6,158 nucleotides of DNA from Deltaproteobacteria bacterium (GTDB lineage Bacteria; Desulfobacterota; Desulfobacteria; Desulfobacterales; UBA11574). A program made the position numbers and the translations under genes. Where the stretch lies: the NCBI GenBank assembly GCA_019314155.1, contig JAFCZV010000335.1:1-6158 (forward strand), read 5' to 3'. Shown in pieces: positions 1 through 6,058 of this stretch. The notes under the pieces were generated by a model, which was given only the letters and a program-made list of their open reading frames with translations, ran no database searches and was not told the origin of the DNA. The number at the start of each line of letters is the position of its first letter. The stretch's first letter is position 1.

Positions 1-1030
1 CCCTGTGACACTGAAAACAAAGGTCGTTGCCCGCTTTCACCAGTTTGAGACTGTGGACTTCATGGCAGTCGTTGCATCGCACATCGCGATGATACATCTT
101 GCTCTGTGTGAATGATCCGTAGACATAGACTTCTTCCAAGATTTGACCGTCGGCAAAGTACAGGTTTTCGGTGAGCAGGCTGGGCAGCAGGCTGTCCAGC
201 AGGTCGGGTTCGGCGTGGGTGTAATCGCCCAAAGCCGCCCGCCTGGAATGACATGGCGCACACAGCTCCACCAGCTTGCTGGAGCTGATCCCGGAGGTTT
301 TCATCGTCAATTTAAAATTTTCCGCCCTAGGTCGCGCCATATCCGGCATCTCAGCCCATTCTACATGATTGGATCCCGGTCCGTGACAGCTTTCGCAGCC
401 CACATCGATATCCGACCATGTTGTCCGATAGGTATCGGTTTTGAGATCGTAGTTCTTTTTCAGATTGGTGGAATGACACTCGGCACACATACCATTCCAG
501 TTCTGACCGGCGTTGGTCCAGTAGAGCCAGTCATTCGAGTCCATAAGTGCCTTCGGATAGAGGTGGTACCATTTTCTCTCTTCCACATTCCAGGCGATGG
601 GAAGGCATTGCAGGCGGCCCCCTGGAAATGGAACAAGATATTGTTGAAGCGGATACCAGCCGAAAGTATGGGTAATTTCAAAATCACCCATCTTGCCCCC
701 CGGTCCCCGGGTATGGACAAAAAACCGGCCGTTTTTTCGATAAAAGCGCGACCTAATTCCATGAAACTCAAAAACAGCGTTGTGAAAATCTCCCAGGACA
801 GTATTTTCATTGGCCACTTCCATCGCATGATCATGGTGGGAGTTTTGCCAGCTGTCATACTCCTTCTTGTGACAGTCTATACACTTTTGGCTGCCCACGA
901 ATGTTGCAGTCGGCCTCCATCCCGTTTTGTGTGGTGGTATTTGGCCATACTCCACCTTTAGATAATATGCCGGAATAGACAGTATGATGACGATGGTTGC
1001 GATAAATCCGGTTAGTTTCCAGTTTTTCAT
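1..1030 (-). CDS. Membrane-anchored multihaem cytochrome c (C-terminus beyond window)
   Basis: The frame is open from an ATG at 1030 to the left edge (343 codons), so the C-terminus is missing. Six CXXCH haem-binding sites lie in one frame: CIDCH at residue 50, CAECH 182, CESCH 212, CAPCH 257, CNDCH 319 and CFQCH 338. Residues 7-23 form one hydrophobic segment after MKNWK, a signal anchor that would hold the protein on the outer face of the inner membrane. The first haem site continues as a W..S.HHDHAM stretch, typical of cytochrome c554-like multihaem proteins, whose histidines may be distal haem ligands. About 130 residues without a haem site separate sites 1 and 2. The start is 6 bases after the Rieske stop, which suggests translational coupling. 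Inference: it replaces cytochrome c1/f as electron acceptor of the neighbouring complex. Relatives I recall carry more haems or a repeat domain at the C-terminus, which cannot be seen here. Confidence 0.9.
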   Translation of the reverse strand, partial: MKNWKLTGFIATIVIILSIPAYYLKVEYGQIPPHKTGWRPTATFVGSQKCIDCHKKEYDSWQNSHHDHAMEVANENTVLGDFHNAVFEFHGIRSRFYRKNGRFFVHTRGPGGKMGDFEITHTFGWYPLQQYLVPFPGGRLQCLPIAWNVEERKWYHLYPKALMDSNDWLYWTNAGQNWNGMCAECHSTNLKKNYDLKTDTYRTTWSDIDVGCESCHGPGSNHVEWAEMPDMARPRAENFKLTMKTSGISSSKLVELCAPCHSRRAALGDYTHAEPDLLDSLLPSLLTENLYFADGQILEEVYVYGSFTQSKMYHRDVRCNDCHEVHSLKLVKAGNDLCFQCHR

Positions 1031-1036
1031 TTCTAA

Positions 1037-1558
1037 TCAGACGCTTTCGGGGTAGACTACTTGCTCTGAGTGAAATTCAGTCCGCTTAATCTTCTTGCCG
1101 GTATCCACCTTCACGACCTTGTTCTCGATAAAGACATGATATATATCGAGGGCCCGGGGTGCCGGAGGGCTGACCACCGCGCCTCGAATATCGAATGTCG
1201 AGGAATGACAGGGGCACACAAATTTTTTTTCCTTGGATACCCAGGGCACCGTACAGCCGAGATGGGTGCATTTTCGGGATAAGGCCAGAAACCCGCCGTT
1301 TTCCAAACGGACAAGATAAAACTTGCCTCTGACAAATGCCGTCACAGAATCGAGGGGGAATTTTTCCGCCGGACCGGCTTCGATAACGGTCTTAAAATTG
1401 TCGGCAGTTACCCGTCTTTTGCCGGGAAAAAGAAATGCGGCTGCCACGCCGATGAACTCTAAGAGTGCCACAAAACCCAGCCCGATCCAAAGTTTGACAA
1501 GGAATGATCGGCGAGATCTCTCGGATAGGTCGTGTTGGTTTTCTTTTTTTTCAGGCAT
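1037..1558 (-). CDS. Rieske [2Fe-2S] iron-sulfur protein of a bc-type complex
   Basis: This 173-residue protein has both Rieske boxes: CTHLGC (C97, H99, C102) and CPCHSS (C115, C117, H118). C97, H99, C115 and H118 should bind the [2Fe-2S] cluster, and C102 with C117 should form the usual disulfide. The N-terminus carries a twin-arginine motif (SRRSFL, residues 15-20) before a hydrophobic helix at about 22-44, so it is probably exported folded by Tat and stays anchored by the uncleaved helix. The length fits bacterial Rieske subunits. The ATG at 1558 has an AAAGGT ribosome site about 5-10 bases upstream. It lies 18 bases after the cytochrome b stop and 6 bases before the multihaem cytochrome start, so it is the middle gene of an operon. 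Known role of the family: it takes one electron from quinol at the Qo site and delivers it to a c-type cytochrome. Equivalents are called petC or qcrA. Confidence 0.95.
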   Translation of the reverse strand: MPEKKENQHDLSERSRRSFLVKLWIGLGFVALLEFIGVAAAFLFPGKRRVTADNFKTVIEAGPAEKFPLDSVTAFVRGKFYLVRLENGGFLALSRKCTHLGCTVPWVSKEKKFVCPCHSSTFDIRGAVVSPPAPRALDIYHVFIENKVVKVDTGKKIKRTEFHSEQVVYPESV

Positions 1559-1576
1559 AACGACCTTTCGATCAAG

Positions 1577-2962
1577 TTAAAACGGCAGCATCAATTTCAT
1601 CCCGGGGCCTCTGAACCATATTCCGGTTGCCGTCAATATGAGAAATGCGACTAAAAAAAGAACGAAAAGAGCTTGGATGGCTTCATTGTTCTTAGCATCA
1701 TACTTGCGTTTTATCAGCACATAAAATCCGGCGATGCCGGCGAGAATTATCACAAACGGAATCCAACCGTTGCTGATCAACGGCGGAACATGATCCGCCC
1801 ATGTGGAAAAATCGATGAGGTATTCATCTGCTAAAATTCCTGCCGGCGTCGCTACAGTTGCCGTCAATGCTGCTACAACAGCCATTTTCCGTCCCGTTAA
1901 TGAAGCAAACCACACACCTGCTGTGCCGTTTTTATAATCGATATAAGGAAGACTGAGCAGTGCGGTCATCATCAGAATCGGTATCAAAAAAAGCGAAAAG
2001 AGTGGATGAAAATGCATGAGCATCTCCTGAATGCCCACGAAGTACCATGGCGCTTTTGTGGGATTGGGACTCAGCCCGGGATTAGCCTTGCTTTCCAAGG
2101 GTGCGTTGAAAAGCACTGAAAAGGCCAGAATGAAAGCGATCAGAACCAGGGCTACCACCACTTCCCGGAGGATGAGGTTCGGAATTGCAGGAACGGACTC
2201 CCCGCGGGTTCCCTTAATCTTCCTCGGTGTGCCGGGAATGACGAGACCCCCTGCTTTTCGTACGCGCCAGAAGTGTAAGGGCATGAGCATGATGACAAGT
2301 GCCGGGAGGATGGCCGTGTGGATGGCGTAGAAATTGGACAGGGTTGCCGGCCCGACTGCGGGTCCACCCTGTATGAGTTTCTGCAGCCAAAGTCCCACCC
2401 CGGGGATATATTCCAGCATGCCGGCGCAGATGGTGACGGCCCAGAAAGCGAGTTGGTCCCAGGGTAACAGATATCCAGTGAAATTTGAGAGAAGAACGCA
2501 AAAAAACAGACCCAACCCGATGACCCAGTTGAACTGGCGAGGCGGGTGAAAGGCCCCTGTGAAATAGACCCTTAGAAAATGCAGAAAGACTACGATCAAA
2601 AGAAGGTTGGCGCTCCAATGGTGGATGTTTCGGATCAACTGCCCAAAAAGAATATCCCGTTGGAGGTGAAGGATGGAATCATAGGCTTTGCCCGGAAACG
2701 GTTCATAAATAAATTTGAGCAACACGCCCGTACCAATCAGCAGGAATATCAGTACGACAGCCATGCCTCCGAGACCCCAAGAGAGCGTCAATTGGAGCGT
2801 CCTATCCGGCACGGTCCGGGGCCGAAAGTGCAGGATCAGGCTGTTGAAAAACCTTCGATAACCCCCTGGATCCTTCACTGGGCGTTGTGTACCCGGAAAA
2901 ACGGAGTAGCGGATGCGCTGAAAGAAGGATAATTTTTTTGGTGCCATCTTGTGCTGTGTCAT
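1577..2962 (-). CDS. Cytochrome b of a bc-type quinol oxidoreductase (fused b6/subunit IV)
   Basis: This 461-residue membrane protein is the quinol-oxidising core subunit. Residues 60-235 match cytochrome b6. Haem-ligand pairs are H114/H128 and H215/H230; the 15-residue step in the second pair is the b6 pattern rather than the mitochondrial one. Residues 250-340 correspond to subunit IV, with the Qo motif region at 303-308 reading KAPWYF. About nine hydrophobic helices are visible (61-84, 113-134, 146-166, 212-232, 267-285, 316-337, 357-378, 400-417, 430-449); the last two extend beyond the usual subunit IV core. The GLGG segment aligned with the b6 haem-binding cysteine has glycine (G63), and the only cysteines are C155 and C179, so the extra covalent b6f haem is probably absent. 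The ATG at 2962 is the first in frame and lacks a clear Shine-Dalgarno site; M6 is an alternative. It is the first gene of the operon. Equivalents are petB/petD or qcrB. Confidence 0.95.
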   Translation of the reverse strand: MTQHKMAPKKLSFFQRIRYSVFPGTQRPVKDPGGYRRFFNSLILHFRPRTVPDRTLQLTLSWGLGGMAVVLIFLLIGTGVLLKFIYEPFPGKAYDSILHLQRDILFGQLIRNIHHWSANLLLIVVFLHFLRVYFTGAFHPPRQFNWVIGLGLFFCVLLSNFTGYLLPWDQLAFWAVTICAGMLEYIPGVGLWLQKLIQGGPAVGPATLSNFYAIHTAILPALVIMLMPLHFWRVRKAGGLVIPGTPRKIKGTRGESVPAIPNLILREVVVALVLIAFILAFSVLFNAPLESKANPGLSPNPTKAPWYFVGIQEMLMHFHPLFSLFLIPILMMTALLSLPYIDYKNGTAGVWFASLTGRKMAVVAALTATVATPAGILADEYLIDFSTWADHVPPLISNGWIPFVIILAGIAGFYVLIKRKYDAKNNEAIQALFVLFLVAFLILTATGIWFRGPGMKLMLPF

Positions 2963-3205
2963 GGTTCAATCTTGTCAAATCAGGTGTTATTTGAAAGCAG
3001 ATCTCTTTACAAAAGGATCTATCCAACGAATGGGAGATTTTGAAATGGCTTCAAGAGACAGCCTCGTAACCGATAAAAGCCATCTTGCACAGCATGCTTG
3101 TATCATTATTAATTCCAAGCTTCAAGACTTAAGCGATGATTATCTTTGTGACAAACGTTGTCGATAGACCTGAAAAAAAGACAAAATAATAGAAAATTTG
3201 TACAT

Positions 3206-3233
3206 GTTCACGGGGTTTGCTTCCCCGTGTAAC
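3206..3233. repeat. Isolated stem-loop (inverted repeat)
   Basis: The arms CACGGGG (3209-3215) and CCCCGTG (3223-3229) pair perfectly around a 7-base loop, TTTGCTT. With one bulged T at 3230 the stem extends by GTT/AAC to about 10 pairs. No T-tract follows directly on either strand, so a standard rho-independent terminator is not well supported. There is only one copy in the window. It could be part of a small RNA, a leader element, a processing site or the remnant of a repeat. Confidence 0.6.
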
Positions 3234-3323
3234 GATACCTGCCCGCTCGTGCCCTTCGTTATTTCAATGACTTAGCAGTGGGGGAGACCGCAGCTTCCGC
3301 TCAATTAGGATAAAAGTCTTCTA

Positions 3324-3352
3324 TTGAAATTATTCTTGGTTCGATTTATTAT
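3324..3352 (+). promoter_or_regulatory. Probable sigma70-type promoter of the lipoprotein gene
   Basis: A TTGAAA -35 box (3324-3329) and a TATTAT -10 box (3347-3352) are separated by exactly 17 bases. The box scores are 4 of 6 and 5 of 6 against consensus. Transcription would start near 3359, giving a leader of about 35 bases before the ATG at 3395, which has an AGGCGGA ribosome site 5 bases upstream. Confidence 0.5.
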
Positions 3353-3394
3353 GTCCAAGTCGTTTGCTTTTTTCTCATATATAGGCGGACCGTA

Positions 3395-4686
3395 ATGCAC
3401 AATACCATGGATTCTAAATTCCGGTTTTTGAGTCATTGCAGGATTGTCGGTGCATTCTCACGCATTCTCTTACTAATTGCATGTTTGACAGCTTGCGCCA
3501 CAAACAAGCCTAATGAAATTAATTTGATGCCTGCACCGGACGTCTATGAAAAAGGCGTCGTCGATCCTTTCACTGACACCCATCCCATCGAGAAAATTCC
3601 TTATAAAGGGATCCTGTACGTCACGGATCGGGCTCCGGCCAGTACAGACAACCATTTTTACAAGAACAAAAGGGGCAACCTGCTCCGTCTCGGCGCTGCG
3701 AAGATTCAGATTGGAAAAGAGGGCATCACCTGGGAAGAAGCACGGCGCATTTCTTTGCTGAAAAACCGCACAGATAAATATCCCATAAAAGTGACAGGCG
3801 CAGAAGAATTCGGCATTCTGGACCGCAGCTATTCGGTTTTGACGGATCCGGGTTTAATGGAAACGTTTCCGCATCGGCCGGCGGAACGTTTTGCCCAATT
3901 GGTAAATGAAAAATTAAAGGGATCGAAAAAAAAGGATGTCTACATCTACGTTCACGGATATAAAGTCGTTTTCGAAAATCCCATTTTGGTCGCCACGGAA
4001 CTGTGGCACTATCTGGGCTATGAGGGCGTGTTTATTGCTTTTGCCTGGCCGTCGACACCCAAGGCGCTGGCATACGTGCCCAAGAAACCGACGTCGAGCA
4101 GATTCATATAATTGGATACAGTGCTGGAACACGGCTGGTGATCAATGCATTGGCTCAACTGGCACTATTGCACTCAGAACAGGACAAGGCCTCCATTCAA
4201 CGAATGCTTCGAATCGGCCAGGTGTTGCTGACAGCCAGCGATTACGACCGGCAGCTTTTCGGTGTTCATCTGGTAGATGGACTGTTAAAGGTGCCCCGGA
4301 CGCTGACCATTTACATGTCGGAATCTGATAAAGCGCTCAGCTTTTCCAGATGGCTCTTTGACCGAGAGCGGCTGGGACAGATGTGGAAAGATCGCAAACT
4401 GTCAGATGTTGTGGTGGAATATCTTCGAAAACATCGAGAGCTCATCTTGATTGACGTTACGAATGCCGAGTCGGCGGCCGGCGGCAACGGGCATGCCTAT
4501 TTTCGCAAGAGTCCGTGGGTCAGCAGTGATGTCCTTATGACATTGATGTACAATCTAAGACCGGATGAGCGCGGGTTGGTTCAGTCTACGGATATCCCGG
4601 TTTGGACATTTCCTCCGGACTATATCCGCCTGCTGAGAGCTGCTTTGATCGAGGCCGGCCCTGAAGCCAAAGAAAGCCGTAAATGA
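3395..4686 (+). pseudogene. Broken DUF900-type alpha/beta-hydrolase lipoprotein gene (frameshift plus internal deletion)
   Basis: Two adjacent frames together make one alpha/beta-hydrolase. Frame A (3395-4111, 238 codons) has a lipoprotein signal with lipobox LTAC (C34), the oxyanion-turn motif VHGYK (residues 186-190) and the strand GVFIAFAWPS (211-220), then runs out as KPTSSRFI and stops. Frame B is open from 4024 to 4686. Its homologous part starts about 4084 with ETDVEQIHIIGYSAGTR; the nucleophile Ser codon is at 4120-4122, a likely acidic residue in LILIDVT at 4453-4455, and the likely catalytic His in GNGHAY at 4492-4494. WPS and GYSAG are only about 22 residues apart, whereas relatives I remember have a helix of about 30 more residues between them. 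So a deletion not divisible by three is likely, not merely a one-base error. A restart at GTG 4138 would give 182 residues without the Ser nucleophile. Two separate proteins, or an assembly error, cannot be excluded. Confidence 0.75.
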
Positions 4687-4769
4687 CCGACCGGTTGCGA
4701 TTCAGGGCATCATGGATAATTGGCGTCTGAACGGGAAGTCCTGTTCAGACAAACCCCGGAAGAACAAGT

Positions 4770-4776
4770 AGAGGTG
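4770..4776 (+). promoter_or_regulatory. Ribosome-binding site that sets the start of the small CXXC gene
   Basis: AGAGGTG stands 6 bases before ATG 4783 and 9 before ATG 4786. The same frame can be read upstream to a TTG at 4720, but that start has no comparable site, and the upstream residues do not look like part of the conserved domain. The site therefore favours a start at 4783 or 4786. Confidence 0.5.
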
Positions 4777-4782
4777 CCGGTG

Positions 4783-5181
4783 ATGATGGACGCTAAGGGT
4801 TTTAACGAGATTTTTACGCCAGGTGTTTTGAAAAAGCTGTTTCCCGAAGACCGCTCAGACCAGTTTTTTGATGCCCTTTACGGAGATGCGACCGAGGGGT
4901 CTTACGATATCCGTCTTGAATTCAAAAACCACCGAGAAAACCGACTTGAGTTTGAGCTGTATCTGACCCAGCGGTCCGGACAATGTATTAGCTGCAGCCT
5001 TACGTATGGATTGCCGGAAGTTTTTTCCCGCCATCCGGTGATCAACATAAAAGGCCTTGTTCAGAAAGTTGAAGGTTTGCTCGACGGTGGAGTCAGGTGT
5101 ATTGACTGGCAACTTGGCGCTACCAGAGAAATTTCAGACGAGATCCATGTGGTTCCGCTGGTTATTATTCTGGACAACTAA
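4783..5181 (+). CDS. Small conserved protein of unknown function with a CXXC motif
   Basis: The protein has 132 residues from ATG 4783; the next codon, also ATG, is an equally good start. It is soluble, with no signal peptide or membrane helix. Visible features are an acidic stretch FPEDRSDQFFDALYGD near the N-terminus, a CISC pair (C68 and C71), the motif LTYGLPEVFSRHPV at about 73-86, a third cysteine at 106 and a hydrophobic end (VVPLVIILD). It resembles a small family that I recall from Desulfobacterales genomes carrying a misleading automatic name (a homeobox protein); no real function is known to me. The CXXC could bind a metal or act in thiol chemistry, but only two close cysteines are present. 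It lies about 96 bases after the hydrolase pseudogene, on the same strand, and converges on the alkyltransferase gene. Confidence 0.75.
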   Translation: MMDAKGFNEIFTPGVLKKLFPEDRSDQFFDALYGDATEGSYDIRLEFKNHRENRLEFELYLTQRSGQCISCSLTYGLPEVFSRHPVINIKGLVQKVEGLLDGGVRCIDWQLGATREISDEIHVVPLVIILDN

Positions 5182-5230
5182 CCCTGATCAGAAGAGATTC
5201 TATAGGGACAAACACATGTTTTCCATAACG

Positions 5231-5707
5231 TTACCGATGCCGTTGTTCCAGATCAAGGAGAGCCTGCTTTACCCCGATACCTCCGCCAAACCCGGTAAGC
5301 GTTCCGTTGCTACCCACGACCCGGTGGCATGGAATTACAATGGGAATCGGATTCCGGGCGTTTGCCTGTCCTACCGCCCGGCTCGCAAGAGGATTTCCAA
5401 TCTTTTCAGCCAGTTCACCATAGGAGACCGTCTCTCCGTAAGGGATCTGTTGAAGTGCCGTCAGCACCTTTTTTTGAAATGGTGTGACGTCCAGATACAC
5501 GTTCAGGGAGAAATTTTTCAGTTTTCCGGCAAAATAAGCTTCAAGCTGGTGAACAGCCTCTTCAAGGGGTTTACGGGCTTTAACCCAGTGGGATTCCGGC
5601 ACATCGGGCCTGCTCCCTTTGGGAAAGCGGATTAGACTCAACCCCGCATCGTCTCCTGCCACCAAAAGCCTGCCCACAGGACAATCCATATGCCGATAGT
5701 ACGTCAT
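5231..5707 (-). CDS. ogt: Methylated-DNA--protein-cysteine S-methyltransferase (O6-alkylguanine repair)
   Basis: This 158-residue suicide repair protein moves the alkyl group from O6-alkylguanine in DNA to its own cysteine. The active-site motif PCHRV is present with C127, preceded by IPIVI and followed by VG. The DNA-binding helix-turn-helix segment is visible (PYGETVSYGELA, 89-100; then the recognition helix SRAVGQAN, 109-116, with R110 the probable arginine finger), as is the C-terminal FGGG...KQALLDLE. Length and N-terminal extension fit the Ogt/MGMT family; there is no Ada regulatory domain. ATG 5707 has an AGGCGG ribosome site 7 bases upstream (5720-5715). The gene converges on the CXXC gene, with 49 bases between the stops and no clear terminator there. 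It is transcribed away from the probable cooS gene. The promoter is at 5781-5809. Confidence 0.95.
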   Translation of the reverse strand: MTYYRHMDCPVGRLLVAGDDAGLSLIRFPKGSRPDVPESHWVKARKPLEEAVHQLEAYFAGKLKNFSLNVYLDVTPFQKKVLTALQQIPYGETVSYGELAEKIGNPLASRAVGQANARNPIPIVIPCHRVVGSNGTLTGFGGGIGVKQALLDLEQRHR

Positions 5708-5780
5708 TTTAAAACCGCCTTTTTAAACAATTAATAGTTAATTTAATAGGTTAAAAGATTTTAGACCGGGCTAAACTATC

Positions 5781-5809
5781 ATGATAAAGTTTCGCGCCCT
5801 TTTGTTCAA
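5781..5809 (-). promoter_or_regulatory. Probable promoter of the alkyltransferase gene
   Basis: On the minus strand TTGAAC (5809-5804) and TATCAT (5786-5781) are separated by 17 bases, matching consensus at 4 of 6 and 5 of 6 positions. Transcription would start near 5774, giving a leader of roughly 67 bases before ATG 5707. Both boxes overlap palindromes, described separately. Confidence 0.5.
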
Positions 5810-5815
5810 CAAAAG
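5799..5815. promoter_or_regulatory. 17-base palindrome, candidate operator
   Basis: CTTTTGTTCAACAAAAG is a perfect inverted repeat of 8-base arms around a central C. It covers the -35 box of the ogt promoter, a usual place for a repressor or activator dimer. No T-tract follows on the minus strand, so a terminator is less likely; the cognate regulator is unknown. Confidence 0.4.
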
Positions 5816-5890
5816 CCTTATCTGAAATTGGTTTCCACTGGAATGTCATAGTGTGGGTCTGTTGTTTTTAGTAAAGCTTTCTTGTGCCTT

Positions 5891-5918
5891 TTGTCAAATA
5901 ATGTGCACAATTTTTAAT
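5891..5918 (+). promoter_or_regulatory. Candidate promoter for the rightward gene (probable cooS)
   Basis: TTGTCA (5891-5896) and TTTAAT (5913-5918) are 16 bases apart, each 5 of 6 against consensus. The spacer contains the 8-base palindrome TGTGCACA (5902-5909). If used, the transcript would have an AT-rich leader of about 130 bases before ATG 6059. Other candidates in this AT-rich stretch are TTGACC at 5926 and TATAAT at 5932, each lacking a good partner. Confidence 0.3.
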
Positions 5919-6058
5919 AAATGACTTGACCTATAATTTTAAAATATGTTAATAGTAATCATTCTTAATAAAGTAGGCATAGTACACCGTCTATATTAAA
6001 ATTACATTAAAATGAATCTATTTTTTTGTATAAAAAACACCAGAAGGAGGAACCTCTA

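Larger units (their letters stand above)
2963..3394. other. Divergent intergenic region between the bc operon and the lipoprotein gene
   Basis: I see no convincing gene here. The short plus-strand frame that starts inside the cytochrome b gene and ends at 3167 has no family signature and no good ribosome site. The region holds a strong stem-loop at 3206-3233, a GC-richer patch at about 3205-3305 inside AT-rich flanks, a small imperfect inverted repeat GACAAACGTTGTC at 3150-3162, and a sigma70-like promoter for the rightward gene. The promoter of the leftward bc operon must also lie here, but I found no good -35/-10 pair on the minus strand. A weak option is TTGAAG, 17 bases, TACAAG at roughly 3128-3100. 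Confidence 0.6.
5708..6058. other. AT-rich divergent intergenic region (ogt / probable cooS)
   Basis: These 351 bases hold no gene that I can support. They contain a minus-strand promoter for ogt (5781-5809), a 17-base palindrome over its -35 box (5799-5815), the palindrome TATCATGATA over its -10 box (5777-5786), two near-identical tandem units of the form TTAATAG(G)TTAA (5731-5741 and 5743-5754), and candidate plus-strand promoter elements. These are TTGTCA/TTTAAT at 5891-5918, an isolated perfect TATAAT at 5932-5937, and a TTGACC at 5926-5931. The stretch from about 5920 to 6040 is very AT-rich. Confidence 0.6.

Noticed and set aside
460..858. 132-codon minus-strand frame inside the cytochrome gene
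   Set aside because: It is a different frame from the CXXCH-bearing one and contains no motif; it is a shadow.
143..961. 272-codon open frame on the plus strand
   Set aside because: It is antisense to the multihaem cytochrome, whose six in-frame CXXCH sites and signal anchor prove the minus-strand reading. The plus-strand translation has no family signature.
2949..3167. 72-codon plus-strand frame, or a 40-codon version from an internal ATG, in the divergent region
   Set aside because: It overlaps the cytochrome b start in antisense, and the translation matches nothing I recognise. GGGAG before the internal ATG is only a weak ribosome site.
3206..3233. CRISPR repeat
   Set aside because: The 28-base size and GTT...AAC ends are suggestive, but there is only one copy, with no spacers and no cas genes.
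3335..3360. tRNA T-loop (GGTTCGATT)
   Set aside because: The bases on either side do not pair to form a T-stem, and there is no acceptor or anticodon arm in place.
4075..4111. Programmed ribosomal frameshift in the hydrolase gene
   Set aside because: There is no classical slippery heptamer or following structure, and a segment of the fold appears missing, which recoding would not explain.
3936..4328. 130-codon plus-strand frame across the hydrolase break
   Set aside because: It is the third frame, with low-complexity Arg/Pro-rich translation. The hydrolase motifs lie in the other two frames.
5182..5230. Shared terminator between the convergent CXXC and ogt genes
   Set aside because: Only a weak CCCT...AGGG pairing is present, without a stable stem or T-tract.
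5057..5635. 192-codon plus-strand frame over the alkyltransferase gene
   Set aside because: It is antisense to a gene with the PCHRV active site and a good ribosome site, and has no supporting motif.
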